42,433 bases of DNA, from IMG/VR virus record IMGVR_UViG_3300005253_000368, positions 1 to 42,433 of that record; one strand, given 5' to 3'. The number at the start of each line of letters is the position of its first letter. Position 1 is the first letter of the stretch. The stretch comes from a virus. Shown here piece after piece: positions 7,695-16,121 of this stretch. Below the pieces are notes generated by a model. That model worked only from the letters and a program-made list of their open reading frames with translations, had not been told where the DNA came from and did not search any database. Both the position numbers and the translations under genes were made by a program.

Positions 7695-8429
7695 ATGACT
7701 GCTTCTTACCCTAGTTCTGTTTGGAATGGTGACACTGCTAATCGAAGCATGGCTCTCGCACAAAGAAAAGCCCCTAATTGGGAAGACTGGACGCGCATTG
7801 TCGAAGAGTTAGCTGCGGCTCAAACGAAGATTGACAGTAATAATGTTGCTACGGACGCGACGGCTATTGATAGTGTCGGCGCTGTGACGTCAAAGACTGG
7901 TCTTACAGTCGTTGAAAAAGGCAATGGTGCAGTCCACAAGACTGTCTTTACCTTTGATGAAGTCGAAGTTGCATCGACAGATGGATCTACAGCAGGGACC
8001 GACGGGGCTTGGGGAACGCAGCCGCTTTACACGTTCCCTGTGGGCCACATCAACATCCTTGGTGCTCACGCTGTCTTTCCGCTTGGCGACCTTGAAGCCG
8101 TTACGGGTGGCGGTACGGGATTTTCAGATACTGCCGATTTTGGTATCGGTGTGGGCACTGTAGCGGCGGCTAATTCAACTGAATTCGGAATCTCTACGAC
8201 TGAAGAAAATATTGTCGCAGAAATGGATGTTGATCTTACGGCTAAGACATCTGACGCAATTGAGTCCGCAGCAAATGGCACAGCAGCAACCTATGATGGT
8301 TCAACGTCAGCGGTTGTTGCCCGTCTTAATTTTCGTACACTTGACGATGCGGATCACGGTGCTGTGGCTGATGTCTTAAAGGTAAGTGGGACGATTACGA
8401 TTGTTTGGTCGAATCTTGGTGACGACTGA
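7695..8429 (+). CDS. Putative virion surface protein, paralogue 2
   Basis: 244 residues, a tandem duplicate of the preceding gene (well over half of the positions appear identical by eye), with AGGA upstream. Conserved blocks are the N-terminal S-V-W-x-G and W-x-D-W motifs, G-N-G-A-V-H-K-T-V, G-A-W-G-T-Q-P-L-Y-T-F-P and T-A-K-T-S-D-A-I-E. Its codon use is a little more GC-rich than paralogue 1, so the duplication is not fresh. The TGA stop forms the first three bases of the dyad at 8427. Two paralogues kept side by side suggest a hetero-oligomer or different capsid positions. Confidence 0.6.
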   Translation: MTASYPSSVWNGDTANRSMALAQRKAPNWEDWTRIVEELAAAQTKIDSNNVATDATAIDSVGAVTSKTGLTVVEKGNGAVHKTVFTFDEVEVASTDGSTAGTDGAWGTQPLYTFPVGHINILGAHAVFPLGDLEAVTGGGTGFSDTADFGIGVGTVAAANSTEFGISTTEENIVAEMDVDLTAKTSDAIESAANGTAATYDGSTSAVVARLNFRTLDDADHGAVADVLKVSGTITIVWSNLGDD

Positions 8430-8440
8430 TTTTGAAATCA
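8427..8440. promoter_or_regulatory. 14-bp dyad TGATT-N4-AATCA at an intergenic hairpin
   Basis: The sequence is TGATTTTGAAATCA, beginning with the stop codon of the upstream gene and followed one base later by a GC-rich hairpin (8442-8467). Confidence 0.55.
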
Positions 8441-8441
8441 A

Positions 8442-8467
8442 GGCGGGCAGCAATCGGGCTGCCCGCC
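8442..8467 (+). other. GC-rich intergenic hairpin without U-tract
   Basis: GGCGGGCAGC (8442-8451) and GCTGCCCGCC (8458-8467) form a perfect 10-bp stem with a 6-base loop. No T run follows, so it is not a standard terminator. It could protect the 3' end of the upstream message, pause polymerase or mark RNA processing. It also explains why the in-frame upstream ATG at 8432 is not the start of the next gene. Confidence 0.7.
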
Positions 8468-8482
8468 CACAGAGGAGTAACT

Positions 8483-10177
8483 ATGGGTAACTGGTTAAAA
8501 AGTGTCTGGGAAGGTGTTTCCAAGAGTAGGAGTCTAACTCCGTGGAAACAGGCACAACCGGACCGTTGGGACTGGGACCGAATCGTTGAAGAACTAGGTT
8601 TGACGCAGCGAGAAGTTTTGAACCTAGCGGCTCATGGTGGCAGTATCATGATTAAAGATGTTGTTCCACAAGACGAAGACAATGAAGAAGTTTCATCCAA
8701 GACTTGGATCGACGTTTCTGGCCAAACAGCTTTAGAAACTTGTACAACTAGTACTCTTGATGTTATAATCAGTATTACCTCTAGTTTTCCGATGTGCAAA
8801 ATCAATGATACAACCATCGAATTAGATGAAGCAACCGACGAGGGACATTATGAAAAAGACATTAATTTCACTTTACCTGCTGGCGCCACTGACATTAGTG
8901 TCAATTTGCTTTTACCTAATGATACTCTTGGTGCAGGGTACACTACAACTGTAGATATTGTCGCTGGACCAACGCTGTTAACGCTGCATTTTACTGGTGG
9001 TTACCCAGGTAGTCAAACGGAGATGAAAGTCGGTGATACATTTCAAATCACTGGAACAACGGACGTCCCTTGTGTTGCTGCAAGAGTCTTGGACTTTGGC
9101 GCTTGCACAGCAGCTGTTCAAGGTTTTCCGAGTGCTAACACTTTTGTTATCACAGCAACGATTGACACGACTGGCTACACGCCTGTGGCGTTAGCAGCGA
9201 AAGTTCAAGCTCGTAATGCAGATGGCGCCTACGGCCCGGTAGCAGTAACAACTCTGAATGGTGGCGCAGTCGATGGTTATAATACTATAATTTGCAATGA
9301 CACGGTTCCAACATTCATTGATAGTGATTACACTAATGACGATAATCCAGGGGCGACGGCTTTCAAAGGCACTGAAGAAGGTACTCAAAGTACTGTAGTT
9401 GCTGATTACGACACTGTACTCTACAGTTCAGCAACTAGTGATTTTACAATCACAGATCCAAATACTTACAGTGTTGACAAAATTATTACATTGACGAATC
9501 CAGGCGATTATAATGATAGTGAAAACAATTTCAAAATCACAGCAAATAGAGCAGCAAATGACGCCACTGAAGTTTTTGAAAAAATCATCGAAGTTGCGGA
9601 TACTGCACCGATACTCACAGTGACACAACCAGCAGCTAGTCTGCGATCTGAAGGTACTTACACTATTACGGTGACTTCAGACCAAAACCTCAATGGTGCA
9701 CCTGATCTTAACATTGCTGTTGGCGGCACGTGGCAAGGTGGTGGTTTTGCGGGTAGCGACAAAATCTGGACAAGAGACCTCTTGATTGAACACGATGACG
9801 CTCGCGGTACAACTGCTTGGACCCAGGTTTCTCCAGCCGAGAACAATGCTGGCGTAGGCGCGAGTATTACGGGCGATAATATCATTGGTGGTTTTCTTGA
9901 AATGGAGATTACTTTTAATCATGACCCTGCTTGGAATCTCGAGCCCTTGGAAAATCTTTCCGAAGTAGTAGATGTTACTAATTTGATTTGCGAAGATAAT
10001 GCTGGCCATGCCTTGGCTTATCAAGCTGGAGTTGGCGATAATCCTTATACTTTTACAATCACAGACGCTGGCGGTACCCCAGATGTAAATGGCAATTATT
10101 TGAGATGGACAGACCTCGACGCTGTTGGTGCTAACACTACTGGCACTGCTTACCTTAAAATAGAAGAGACACTTTGA
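8483..10177 (+). CDS. Ig-like multi-domain fibre or surface protein
   Basis: 564 residues from ATG 8483, chosen because GAGGAG precedes it and because the product then starts with the module shared with the two upstream proteins: S-V-W-E-G near residue 7 and R-W-D-W-D-R-I-V-E-E-L near 27-37. The rest is a string of beta-rich segments rich in T, V and D, reading like successive bacterial Ig-like or cadherin-like domains, for example T-F-V-I-T-A-T-I-D, Y-T-I-T-V-T-S-D and N-P-Y-T-F-T-I-T-D-A-G. Function: probably a spike or long decoration protein using the same virion attachment module as its neighbours. No enzymatic motif is seen. Confidence 0.6.
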   Translation: MGNWLKSVWEGVSKSRSLTPWKQAQPDRWDWDRIVEELGLTQREVLNLAAHGGSIMIKDVVPQDEDNEEVSSKTWIDVSGQTALETCTTSTLDVIISITSSFPMCKINDTTIELDEATDEGHYEKDINFTLPAGATDISVNLLLPNDTLGAGYTTTVDIVAGPTLLTLHFTGGYPGSQTEMKVGDTFQITGTTDVPCVAARVLDFGACTAAVQGFPSANTFVITATIDTTGYTPVALAAKVQARNADGAYGPVAVTTLNGGAVDGYNTIICNDTVPTFIDSDYTNDDNPGATAFKGTEEGTQSTVVADYDTVLYSSATSDFTITDPNTYSVDKIITLTNPGDYNDSENNFKITANRAANDATEVFEKIIEVADTAPILTVTQPAASLRSEGTYTITVTSDQNLNGAPDLNIAVGGTWQGGGFAGSDKIWTRDLLIEHDDARGTTAWTQVSPAENNAGVGASITGDNIIGGFLEMEITFNHDPAWNLEPLENLSEVVDVTNLICEDNAGHALAYQAGVGDNPYTFTITDAGGTPDVNGNYLRWTDLDAVGANTTGTAYLKIEETL

Positions 10178-12330
10178 GCGACTTTACGATTTGGACACAA
10201 GACGAATTAGCTGAGAGACCCTCCGTGGCGTCTATCGAAGCTACCGGTTCGATCTTAGTCAAAGTCAACAACCCATTCTCCAAAGACTATGAAGCTCTGG
10301 CCCAGGGCACTTCTGGTCAAGTCTTATTGTCTGAAGGTACTGACACCGTCCCGGTATGGTCCAGTGATTCAGATAATTGGGGCACTGCTTACACCCACTC
10401 ACAGAATCATAGCCAAGCTCATACTGATTATCTAATCAATAACGGCAGTGACGAAACTTCTGGTACTTTGACAGCAGCTGCTTTTGTCACCACTGGCAAT
10501 ATCACAATTGACAGTGATAGTAGTCTATTAAAATTAGGTGCGGAGCAAGATTACACAATTGGTTGGGATAATGCTGACGCTGTACATACTATTTCTGCTG
10601 GCACTTTTACCTTTCTTGGTGGGCGTATGGGTGTTGGCACTGCTAGTGCAGCAGCAACACTTTCACTCAAGCACTTTGATTCTGATTTACCTAACTATGG
10701 TGAAACAATAATCATCAATGGTGATTTTGTAAGTGATTTATCTAGTTGGACAATTGGTAGCGGTGGGGCTGAGTGGGTTTGGGACACAGGTAAAGCAAGA
10801 CATGTTGCTGGTAATACTAGCACATTTTATCAAAATATAACAACTGTTAATGCTGGTGTGTATGTTGTGACGTTTACTATATCTAGTCGGACAGCTGGGA
10901 ATATAACAGTAACATTTGGTTCGGCCAATGGTAGTTATTTGTTAAGCACAAATGCAACACATGTAATTTCATTCAAAGCTGTAGGTACTAGCACAGACTT
11001 AACTTTCAAACCTTTGTCGCAATTTAATGGTTCAATTGATGATGTCTCTGTTCAAATATTAACTGGTACAACACCGGTTATGACATTGAATGACAATAGT
11101 GATGTTGTTAGAATGGAAATGCGGGCTGTTGGGAATAATATTTTTATAGGATTAAGTTCAGGAGTATTAAATACCAGTGGTATTGCAAATGTTGGATTAG
11201 GTTATCATGCTCTTGAAAGAAATACAACTGGGTTATTTAATGCAGCTGTTGGGTCATATGCTCTTGAAAATAATATGTCTGGTAGTTACAATATGGCTAT
11301 GGGAGTGGAGACATTACAAAATAATGCAACAGGAAGTAATAACATAGCTATTGGTAGAAGAGTGTTAGTAGGTAATACTATTGGTAGTCAGAATATTGGT
11401 ATTGGGGGCTCGACATTGCTTGATTTAACAACAGGTACACATAATACTATAATTGGTTTCTATACAGGACGAGGTATTACAACTGGTAGTAAGAATACTA
11501 TCATTGGTGCTCAAGTACAAGGACTAGACTCTAATTTACAAAATCATATTATTCTTGCAGATGGCAACGGAAATCAACGTATAATTATAGATGCTAGTGG
11601 CCATGTACAAATTCCAGGCGACAATGTAAAATTAGAATTTGGTGCCGCAAAAGACTATGATATTCAGTGGAATGGCGATAATGCTATTCATACCATCAGT
11701 GCAGGATCATTTATTTTTACTGGTGGTTCATTGATTGTTGGCGGTGTCACAAATTATATTGAGTTTGAAGCTGATGGTATGTTGGTGATGAATGGTGAAG
11801 CAACTGTATGGGATGATATTAGAGTCGATGCTTTGGCCACAAAAATAGGCCCATTAAAACAACCTACTTTTAGTCAGTTTGCTGATGATGGCGCAGGTAG
11901 TACAGGTGTATTTACTTACATGTTTGCTGATAATGCTGAAGAACAAGTATTTTTTGGTGTTCTAATACCTCACGGTTACAAATTAGGTAGTAATTTACAA
12001 CCACATGTTCATTGGTCACCCCAAACAACAGATACAGGTCAAGTTGATTGGTTCCTTGAATACACTATTGCAAATCTTAATGGTACATTTGGTAATACAG
12101 CAACTATTATAATGTCGGATAATGGTGATGGTACAATCAATAAGCACCAAATAGCAGAAACTGATGTAATTGATGGTTCAAGTTTGACATTAGCTTCTAA
12201 GTTAATTTGTAGATTGTACCGTGATGGCGGCCAAGGTAATGATGATTTTACTGGTGACGCTGCACTTTTAGAATTTGATATTCATTTTGAGCAAGATACA
12301 ATTGGCAGCCATGAAGAGTATGTAAAATGA
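10174..12330 (+). CDS. Trimeric-autotransporter-like tail fibre with carbohydrate-binding-like domain
   Basis: 718 residues from a TTG start overlapping the upstream stop (TTGA). Order: N-terminal region (1-60); a module with D-Y-T-I-G-W-D and H-T-I-S-A-G near 125-150; a jelly-roll, CBM-like domain at about 175-300 (N-G-D-F...S-W-T; D-D-V-S-V-Q); YadA-head-like repeats at about 325-450 (N-x-x-x-G x-x-A-L-x-x-N-x-T-G); a second copy of the D-Y-D-I-Q-W/H-T-I-S-A-G module near 490-510; and a C-terminal beta domain with H-V-H-W-S. This fits a receptor-binding fibre. From about 10650 onward the DNA is clearly more AT-rich than neighbouring head genes, suggesting a separately acquired host-range segment. 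Confidence 0.7.
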   Translation: MSDFTIWTQDELAERPSVASIEATGSILVKVNNPFSKDYEALAQGTSGQVLLSEGTDTVPVWSSDSDNWGTAYTHSQNHSQAHTDYLINNGSDETSGTLTAAAFVTTGNITIDSDSSLLKLGAEQDYTIGWDNADAVHTISAGTFTFLGGRMGVGTASAAATLSLKHFDSDLPNYGETIIINGDFVSDLSSWTIGSGGAEWVWDTGKARHVAGNTSTFYQNITTVNAGVYVVTFTISSRTAGNITVTFGSANGSYLLSTNATHVISFKAVGTSTDLTFKPLSQFNGSIDDVSVQILTGTTPVMTLNDNSDVVRMEMRAVGNNIFIGLSSGVLNTSGIANVGLGYHALERNTTGLFNAAVGSYALENNMSGSYNMAMGVETLQNNATGSNNIAIGRRVLVGNTIGSQNIGIGGSTLLDLTTGTHNTIIGFYTGRGITTGSKNTIIGAQVQGLDSNLQNHIILADGNGNQRIIIDASGHVQIPGDNVKLEFGAAKDYDIQWNGDNAIHTISAGSFIFTGGSLIVGGVTNYIEFEADGMLVMNGEATVWDDIRVDALATKIGPLKQPTFSQFADDGAGSTGVFTYMFADNAEEQVFFGVLIPHGYKLGSNLQPHVHWSPQTTDTGQVDWFLEYTIANLNGTFGNTATIIMSDNGDGTINKHQIAETDVIDGSSLTLASKLICRLYRDGGQGNDDFTGDAALLEFDIHFEQDTIGSHEEYVK

Positions 12331-12362
12331 AGTTAACAATTAACAACGTGCCGGAGTAACAC

Positions 12363-12827
12363 ATGGCCGCTTACGACACTTACAGCAATGCGGATACTTA
12401 CTTCGCTACAAGACTCCACGTCTTAGCGTGGACAGAGTCTAATAATGCTGACAAAACTAAAGCGTTGACGGAAGCGTCGTACCGTATTGACAGACTCCGC
12501 TTCAGTGGTGAACTTGTCGACGAAGACCAAGAACTCGAGTTTCCTCGCTACTATGGCGATGAAGCTGAAGGTGATGAAGTTATACCGGATGACATTAAAA
12601 TCGCTTGCTACGAATGTGCGTTTGCTCTGCTTGATGGCGTTGATCCGGAATTAGAATTAGAGAACTTGGCCGTGTCGAGCCAAGGAATCTCTTCCGTACG
12701 TAGCACGTATGCTCGTGGAGAGGCCCCAGAACATACTGCTGCAGGAATCCCAAGTGCTTACGCTTGGCGATTCTTAGCGCGATATCTTTCTAGGGGTAAA
12801 ACTGTAAGATTAAGTAGGGTTAATTGA
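12363..12827 (+). CDS. Head-tail connector, DnaT-like fold
   Basis: 154 residues behind GGAG. The pattern Y-F-x-x-R near residue 13, A-L-T-E-A-S-Y-R-I-D, L-E-F-P-R, V-I-P-D-D-I-K-I-A-C-Y-E and the late A-x-R-F-L-A-R-Y-L is that of the phage head-tail connector family annotated as 'DnaT-like ssDNA-binding' or gp6-like. It is likely the adaptor that docks under the portal ring. Position next to scaffold and coat genes agrees. Confidence 0.72.
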   Translation: MAAYDTYSNADTYFATRLHVLAWTESNNADKTKALTEASYRIDRLRFSGELVDEDQELEFPRYYGDEAEGDEVIPDDIKIACYECAFALLDGVDPELELENLAVSSQGISSVRSTYARGEAPEHTAAGIPSAYAWRFLARYLSRGKTVRLSRVN

Positions 12828-12881
12828 TGTCTGAACTTGCACAGACTTTAATTGCAAGGCTCCTAATTAAGGGAAACTACT

Positions 12882-13667
12882 ATGTATCTGAGAACACTAT
12901 CTTTTGTTTGTTTTGATGATTCCGAAGCTGAAGCTAAAGCTGCTGCTGAAGCTAAAGCTGCTGAAGATGCTGTTAAAAAGGAAAAGATTTTTACACAAGA
13001 AGAAGCGAATACTTTTGCAGCTAAGCATAAGCGAACAGCACAGGAGGCGCAGAAGCAATTAGCTACTCAACTCCAAGAACACAAGAAGAATACTCAATTG
13101 AGTGTTGAAGAGAAAGGCGAGTTAGAGAAGCAAATTGATGAATTGCAGAAACAGTACATGACAGTCGAAGAACGTAATCGCCAAACTTCAGAAAAAGCTT
13201 CTAAGAAGCACAAACAAGAACTTGAAGACGCTGTTACAGACCGCGATTCTTGGCAACAACGGTATACGAAATCGACTATTGAGGCTGCAATCACTAAGGC
13301 AGCTGCGACTAATAAAGCAATTCAGGCTGATCAAATTCTAGCAATCTTACGGCCTGCAACTAAATTAGCCGAAAAGTTAGATGAAGCTGGTAAGCCAACT
13401 GGCATTTTTGAACCAAGAGTCGATTTTCAAGATATGGATAAAGATGACAAACCTATTACACTTAATTTGTCTGTTGATGACGCTGTAAAAAGGATGACGG
13501 AGTTACCACAACACGGTAATCTCTTTGAAGGCGGTAAGACTGGTGGACTTGGTGGTAGTGGTGGTACTAATTCAAAGACTGGTAAGATTGATATAGTTAA
13601 AATTGCTCGTGAAGACCCTGCACGTTACCGAAAATTACGCAAAGAGCAACCGGAATTTTTTGCGTAA
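12882..13667 (+). CDS. Capsid scaffolding protein
   Basis: 261 residues. After a short N-terminal peptide (M-Y-L-R-T-L-S-F-V-C-F-D-D) comes a highly charged A/E/K/Q-rich coiled-coil region at about 14-135, then a more globular part and a glycine-rich linker (G-G-L-G-G-S-G-G) near 225, ending in a basic helix R-Y-R-K-L-R-K-E. This is the standard composition of internal scaffolds, and it sits directly before the coat gene. The first 13 residues resemble the start of the coat protein and of the tail tube protein. Confidence 0.82.
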   Translation: MYLRTLSFVCFDDSEAEAKAAAEAKAAEDAVKKEKIFTQEEANTFAAKHKRTAQEAQKQLATQLQEHKKNTQLSVEEKGELEKQIDELQKQYMTVEERNRQTSEKASKKHKQELEDAVTDRDSWQQRYTKSTIEAAITKAAATNKAIQADQILAILRPATKLAEKLDEAGKPTGIFEPRVDFQDMDKDDKPITLNLSVDDAVKRMTELPQHGNLFEGGKTGGLGGSGGTNSKTGKIDIVKIAREDPARYRKLRKEQPEFFA

Positions 13668-13696
13668 ATGTAAATCGGGAAATATATTCCGGGTTG

Positions 13697-13710
13697 TGAT
13701 TTTGTAATCA
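13697..13710. promoter_or_regulatory. 14-bp dyad TGATT-N4-AATCA before the coat gene
   Basis: The sequence is TGATTTTGTAATCA in the 63-bp scaffold-coat gap, ending 20 bases before the coat ATG. Flanking bases extend the pairing: GGGTTG (13691-13696) can pair with CAACCC (13709-13714), so the leader RNA could fold into a larger hairpin just ahead of the Shine-Dalgarno AAAGGA. Confidence 0.55.
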
Positions 13711-13730
13711 ACCCTTGTAAAGGAAAAACC

Positions 13731-15320
13731 ATGAAGTTTCTGAAATCAATTAGTTACGTTGCGTTTGATAATGATTTCGATACCGATGAACGATCTTGGA
13801 ATCCTGAGGTTTGGGCAGCGGAGACGCTGGTTGTGCTTGAGGAGAACATGGTAATTGGACACTTGGTCCATACTGATTTTGAAGATGAAATCGCTGCTTT
13901 TGGTGATACTGTCAATACGCGTATGCCTGGCACGTTCAAGGCCAAGCGTAAGGGTACGAATGATGATGTTGATGTGCAAAGTGCAACGGCCGATAAGGTG
14001 GCTATTGTGTTGAATCAACATGTTCACACGTCCTTCATGATTCGTGATGGCGAAGAGAGTCGCTCTTTTGTCGATCTCGTTAATACGTACTTGCAGCCTG
14101 CTGCAAAGTCTTTGGCTGAGCATATTGACCGTATTCTGTTGGGTCAAGTGTACCAGTTCTTTATGATTCGTGATGGCGAAGAAAGTCGTTCTTTTGTCGA
14201 TCTTATTGATACGTACCTGAAACCTGCTGCTAAGTCTTTGGCTGAGCATATTGACCGTATTCTGTTGGGTCAAGTGTACCAGTTCTTGGACAATCAGGTT
14301 GAACAAGACCCGGATGATACGTCTAGTGATATCAAGGACATGATTCTTGATCTTCGCGAGGTTCAGAATATTAAGAAGGTTCCGGTGGATGGTCGTAACC
14401 TAATTCTTACTACGACAACTGAAACTGAAGCTCTGAAGTTGGACCTGTTCCTTTCAGCCGAAAGAGTCGGCGATGAAGGTACTGCTTTACGTGAGGCTTC
14501 GCTTGGTAAGAAGCTTGGCTACCAGACGTACATGAGTCAGAATGCTTCTGGCTACAAGACTGACGGCGGAAGTACCCTCGGTACGACAAATGCTGCTGGT
14601 AGTACAGACGGTGTTCATGCTGCTGGTAGCACTGTCATTACGTTGACCACTGATTCTAGTGCTGTTTTGACTGGTATGTACATCACTTTCACTACGGTTC
14701 CTGGTGTGTACCGTGTTACTGCTGGTGGCGCTGCTACTGAAATCACGATTGATCGTGGTCTTGAAGCATCTTGCCCTGATGATAGTTTCATCAGGTACCG
14801 TACTAATGGTGCGATTGACCTCGCAGGACACGCTGGCGTCTCTACGTATCCAATCGGTTATGACAAGCAAATCAATATCACCGCTAGTGGTGTTATTCCT
14901 CAGCTTGGTCAACTTGTCGGTTTCGCTGATTCTGATAGCGATCCTGTTCGCACGGGCGAATACTGCATCATTGATGTTGATGATGGCAGTGGCGCTGGTG
15001 ATTATTACATCATGCTTGATCGGCCTTTGGAAGCAGCCCTTGAAGACACTGATGTAGTCAATTACGGGCCTGCATTCCAGTATAACTTTGCGTTTGATCG
15101 TAATGCACTTGCATTGATCAGTCGACCGTTGGCTCAACCGAGGTCCGGTACTGGTGCAGTTTCCGGTGTGTCGTCTTACAATAACTTGTCTATGCGTGTT
15201 GTCATTACGTATGATGGCACCAAACAAGGTCATCTTGTGACATTCGATCTGCTCTGTGGTGTGAAGGTGCTCGACGTGAATCGCGGTGCAGTTCTGCTTC
15301 GCAATCGCATTGGAAGCTGA
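13731..15320 (+). CDS. Major coat protein, P22 gp5-like, with internal duplication
   Basis: 529 residues behind AAAGGA. The N-terminal arm and the segment N-P-E-V-W-A-A-E-T-L, the A-x-x-G-D-T-V-N-T-R stretch and S-F-M-I-R-D-G-E-E-S followed by P-A-A-K-S-L-A-x-x-I-D match P22 gp5-like coat proteins. Residues 102-143 (FMIRDGEESR to LGQVYQF) are repeated immediately as 144-185. A beta-rich insertion with N-I-T-A-S-G lies at about 265-420, and the end (V-T-F-D-L-L-C-G-V-K-V-L-D) is typical. Codon use is biased to CGT, GGT and CTG, as expected for the most abundant protein. Scaffold upstream and joining genes downstream agree. Confidence 0.85.
   Translation: MKFLKSISYVAFDNDFDTDERSWNPEVWAAETLVVLEENMVIGHLVHTDFEDEIAAFGDTVNTRMPGTFKAKRKGTNDDVDVQSATADKVAIVLNQHVHTSFMIRDGEESRSFVDLVNTYLQPAAKSLAEHIDRILLGQVYQFFMIRDGEESRSFVDLIDTYLKPAAKSLAEHIDRILLGQVYQFLDNQVEQDPDDTSSDIKDMILDLREVQNIKKVPVDGRNLILTTTTETEALKLDLFLSAERVGDEGTALREASLGKKLGYQTYMSQNASGYKTDGGSTLGTTNAAGSTDGVHAAGSTVITLTTDSSAVLTGMYITFTTVPGVYRVTAGGAATEITIDRGLEASCPDDSFIRYRTNGAIDLAGHAGVSTYPIGYDKQINITASGVIPQLGQLVGFADSDSDPVRTGEYCIIDVDDGSGAGDYYIMLDRPLEAALEDTDVVNYGPAFQYNFAFDRNALALISRPLAQPRSGTGAVSGVSSYNNLSMRVVITYDGTKQGHLVTFDLLCGVKVLDVNRGAVLLRNRIGS
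14034..14285 (+). repeat. 126-bp tandem duplication inside the coat gene
   Basis: Unit 1 is 14034-14159 and unit 2 is 14160-14285, each 42 codons, in frame. The first 72 bases differ at 10 positions (three amino-acid changes: V/I, N/D, Q/K), while the remaining 54 bases are identical. The uneven divergence suggests recombination between two diverged coat alleles, or gene conversion of the 3' half, rather than simple slippage. An assembly artefact from mixed strains is also possible. Confidence 0.9.
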
Positions 15321-15335
15321 TTTTAACATCGATCA

Positions 15336-15355
15336 AGGCACCAAGGAGGGTGCCT
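15336..15355 (+). other. Hairpin after the coat gene
   Basis: AGGCACC (15336-15342) pairs with GGTGCCT (15349-15355), leaving the loop AAGGAG. There is no T tract, so it would attenuate or protect the coat message rather than end it. The AAGGAG in the loop is too far from the next ATG (15374); a second AAGGAG at 15362-15367 is the real ribosome binding site. Confidence 0.55.
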
Positions 15356-15373
15356 CTCGGTTAAGGAGAAATT

Positions 15374-15607
15374 ATGGATCTGCAATCTCTTAGTAATGCA
15401 ATGGAATATATGAAAGGTAAGGTTGATATGATCGTTGCAGCGCTCATTGGTGATCCAACTGATGAGTCTAAGCCTGGTCTTTTAATTCGTTTGGACAGAA
15501 CAGAGCGGTCTATTGCTTCACTGGAACGTAAGTTGACATTGGTTGGCGGTGCGCTAGTTACTGTGATTGCAACTATTATTGCAGCATTTGTGATCAAATT
15601 GATCTAA
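15374..15607 (+). CDS. Small coiled-coil membrane protein, XhlA-like
   Basis: 77 residues behind AAGGAG. An amphipathic N-terminal part with G-D-P-T and G-L-L-I-R-L-D-R-T-E leads into a short coiled coil (about 38-52), then one membrane span (about 54-75). This layout resembles XhlA-like haemolysin/holin-associated proteins. It is odd that it lies right after the coat gene rather than in the lysis cluster at the left end. It could be a second holin component or a membrane-contact protein; the role is unproven. Confidence 0.45.
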   Translation: MDLQSLSNAMEYMKGKVDMIVAALIGDPTDESKPGLLIRLDRTERSIASLERKLTLVGGALVTVIATIIAAFVIKLI

Positions 15608-15617
15608 GGATAAGCTG

Positions 15618-16121
15618 ATGCAACCAAGACGCAAAGAAACACGACTGGTTAGAAAAGCCTTCTATAGGCTCAAACGAGACTATGGATTCCCAATCAGGCT
15701 TTACAAAATCACGAATGTTACTTTAGATCTTGAAGCGGGAACGAAGACACGCAGAGTGAGATACAAAAGTATTCCTCGGGCAGTCTTCGTCACCGCTAAG
15801 TTGTATCGGTCTTTTGTCTACGATCTGTCTTATATTGCTGTAAATAAGAATTTTGTCTCTGGTGGATTTTTTGATCCAGAGGATAGAGTTATTCTAATTG
15901 ACTGGCAAGATACCCGTGATTTTATAATCAAAATAGACGATTACATTGTCTATGACAATAAGCATTATTTAATTACAGGTGTAAGAACGTTTGAAAATGA
16001 TGCTGGTTATCTTGTGAAAGTTCGTGGAGTAGCCGGTTCAGAACTTATAGACGTCGCTCTTTTTGAAATAAGTAATGCTATTGAAATCACTCAAACAGTT
16101 GCTGCGGATGCAATACCATGA
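15618..16121 (+). CDS. Head-tail joining protein (putative)
   Basis: 167 residues, basic at the start (M-Q-P-R-R-K-E-T-R) and then beta-rich, with I-D-D-Y-I-V-Y-D-N-K-H-Y-L-I-T-G-V near 115-130. The strand pattern 'D-x-I-x-x-x-x-x-x-Y-x-I-x-x-V' is common in phage stopper and head-closure proteins. It starts 10 bases after the previous gene and overlaps the next by 4 bases. Placement between coat and tail tube supports a neck role; sequence alone is not decisive. Confidence 0.5.
   Translation: MQPRRKETRLVRKAFYRLKRDYGFPIRLYKITNVTLDLEAGTKTRRVRYKSIPRAVFVTAKLYRSFVYDLSYIAVNKNFVSGGFFDPEDRVILIDWQDTRDFIIKIDDYIVYDNKHYLITGVRTFENDAGYLVKVRGVAGSELIDVALFEISNAIEITQTVAADAIP

Noticed and set aside
8432-8482. 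Upstream start at 8432 for the Ig-like surface protein
   Set aside because: The extra 17 codons are the intergenic hairpin. The ATG at 8483 has GAGGAG before it, and its product starts with the module shared with the neighbouring proteins.
12827-12916. A 29-codon frame from ATG 12827 spanning the connector-scaffold gap
   Set aside because: It overlaps the scaffold start by 35 bases, lacks a clear ribosome binding site, and the product shows no membrane or domain pattern.
13746-15329. Long minus-strand open frames (186 and 280 residues) opposite the coat gene
   Set aside because: They are antisense shadows produced by the codon bias of the highly expressed coat gene. They have no ribosome binding sites, their products have no plausible domains, and the 186-residue one repeats only because the coat gene does.
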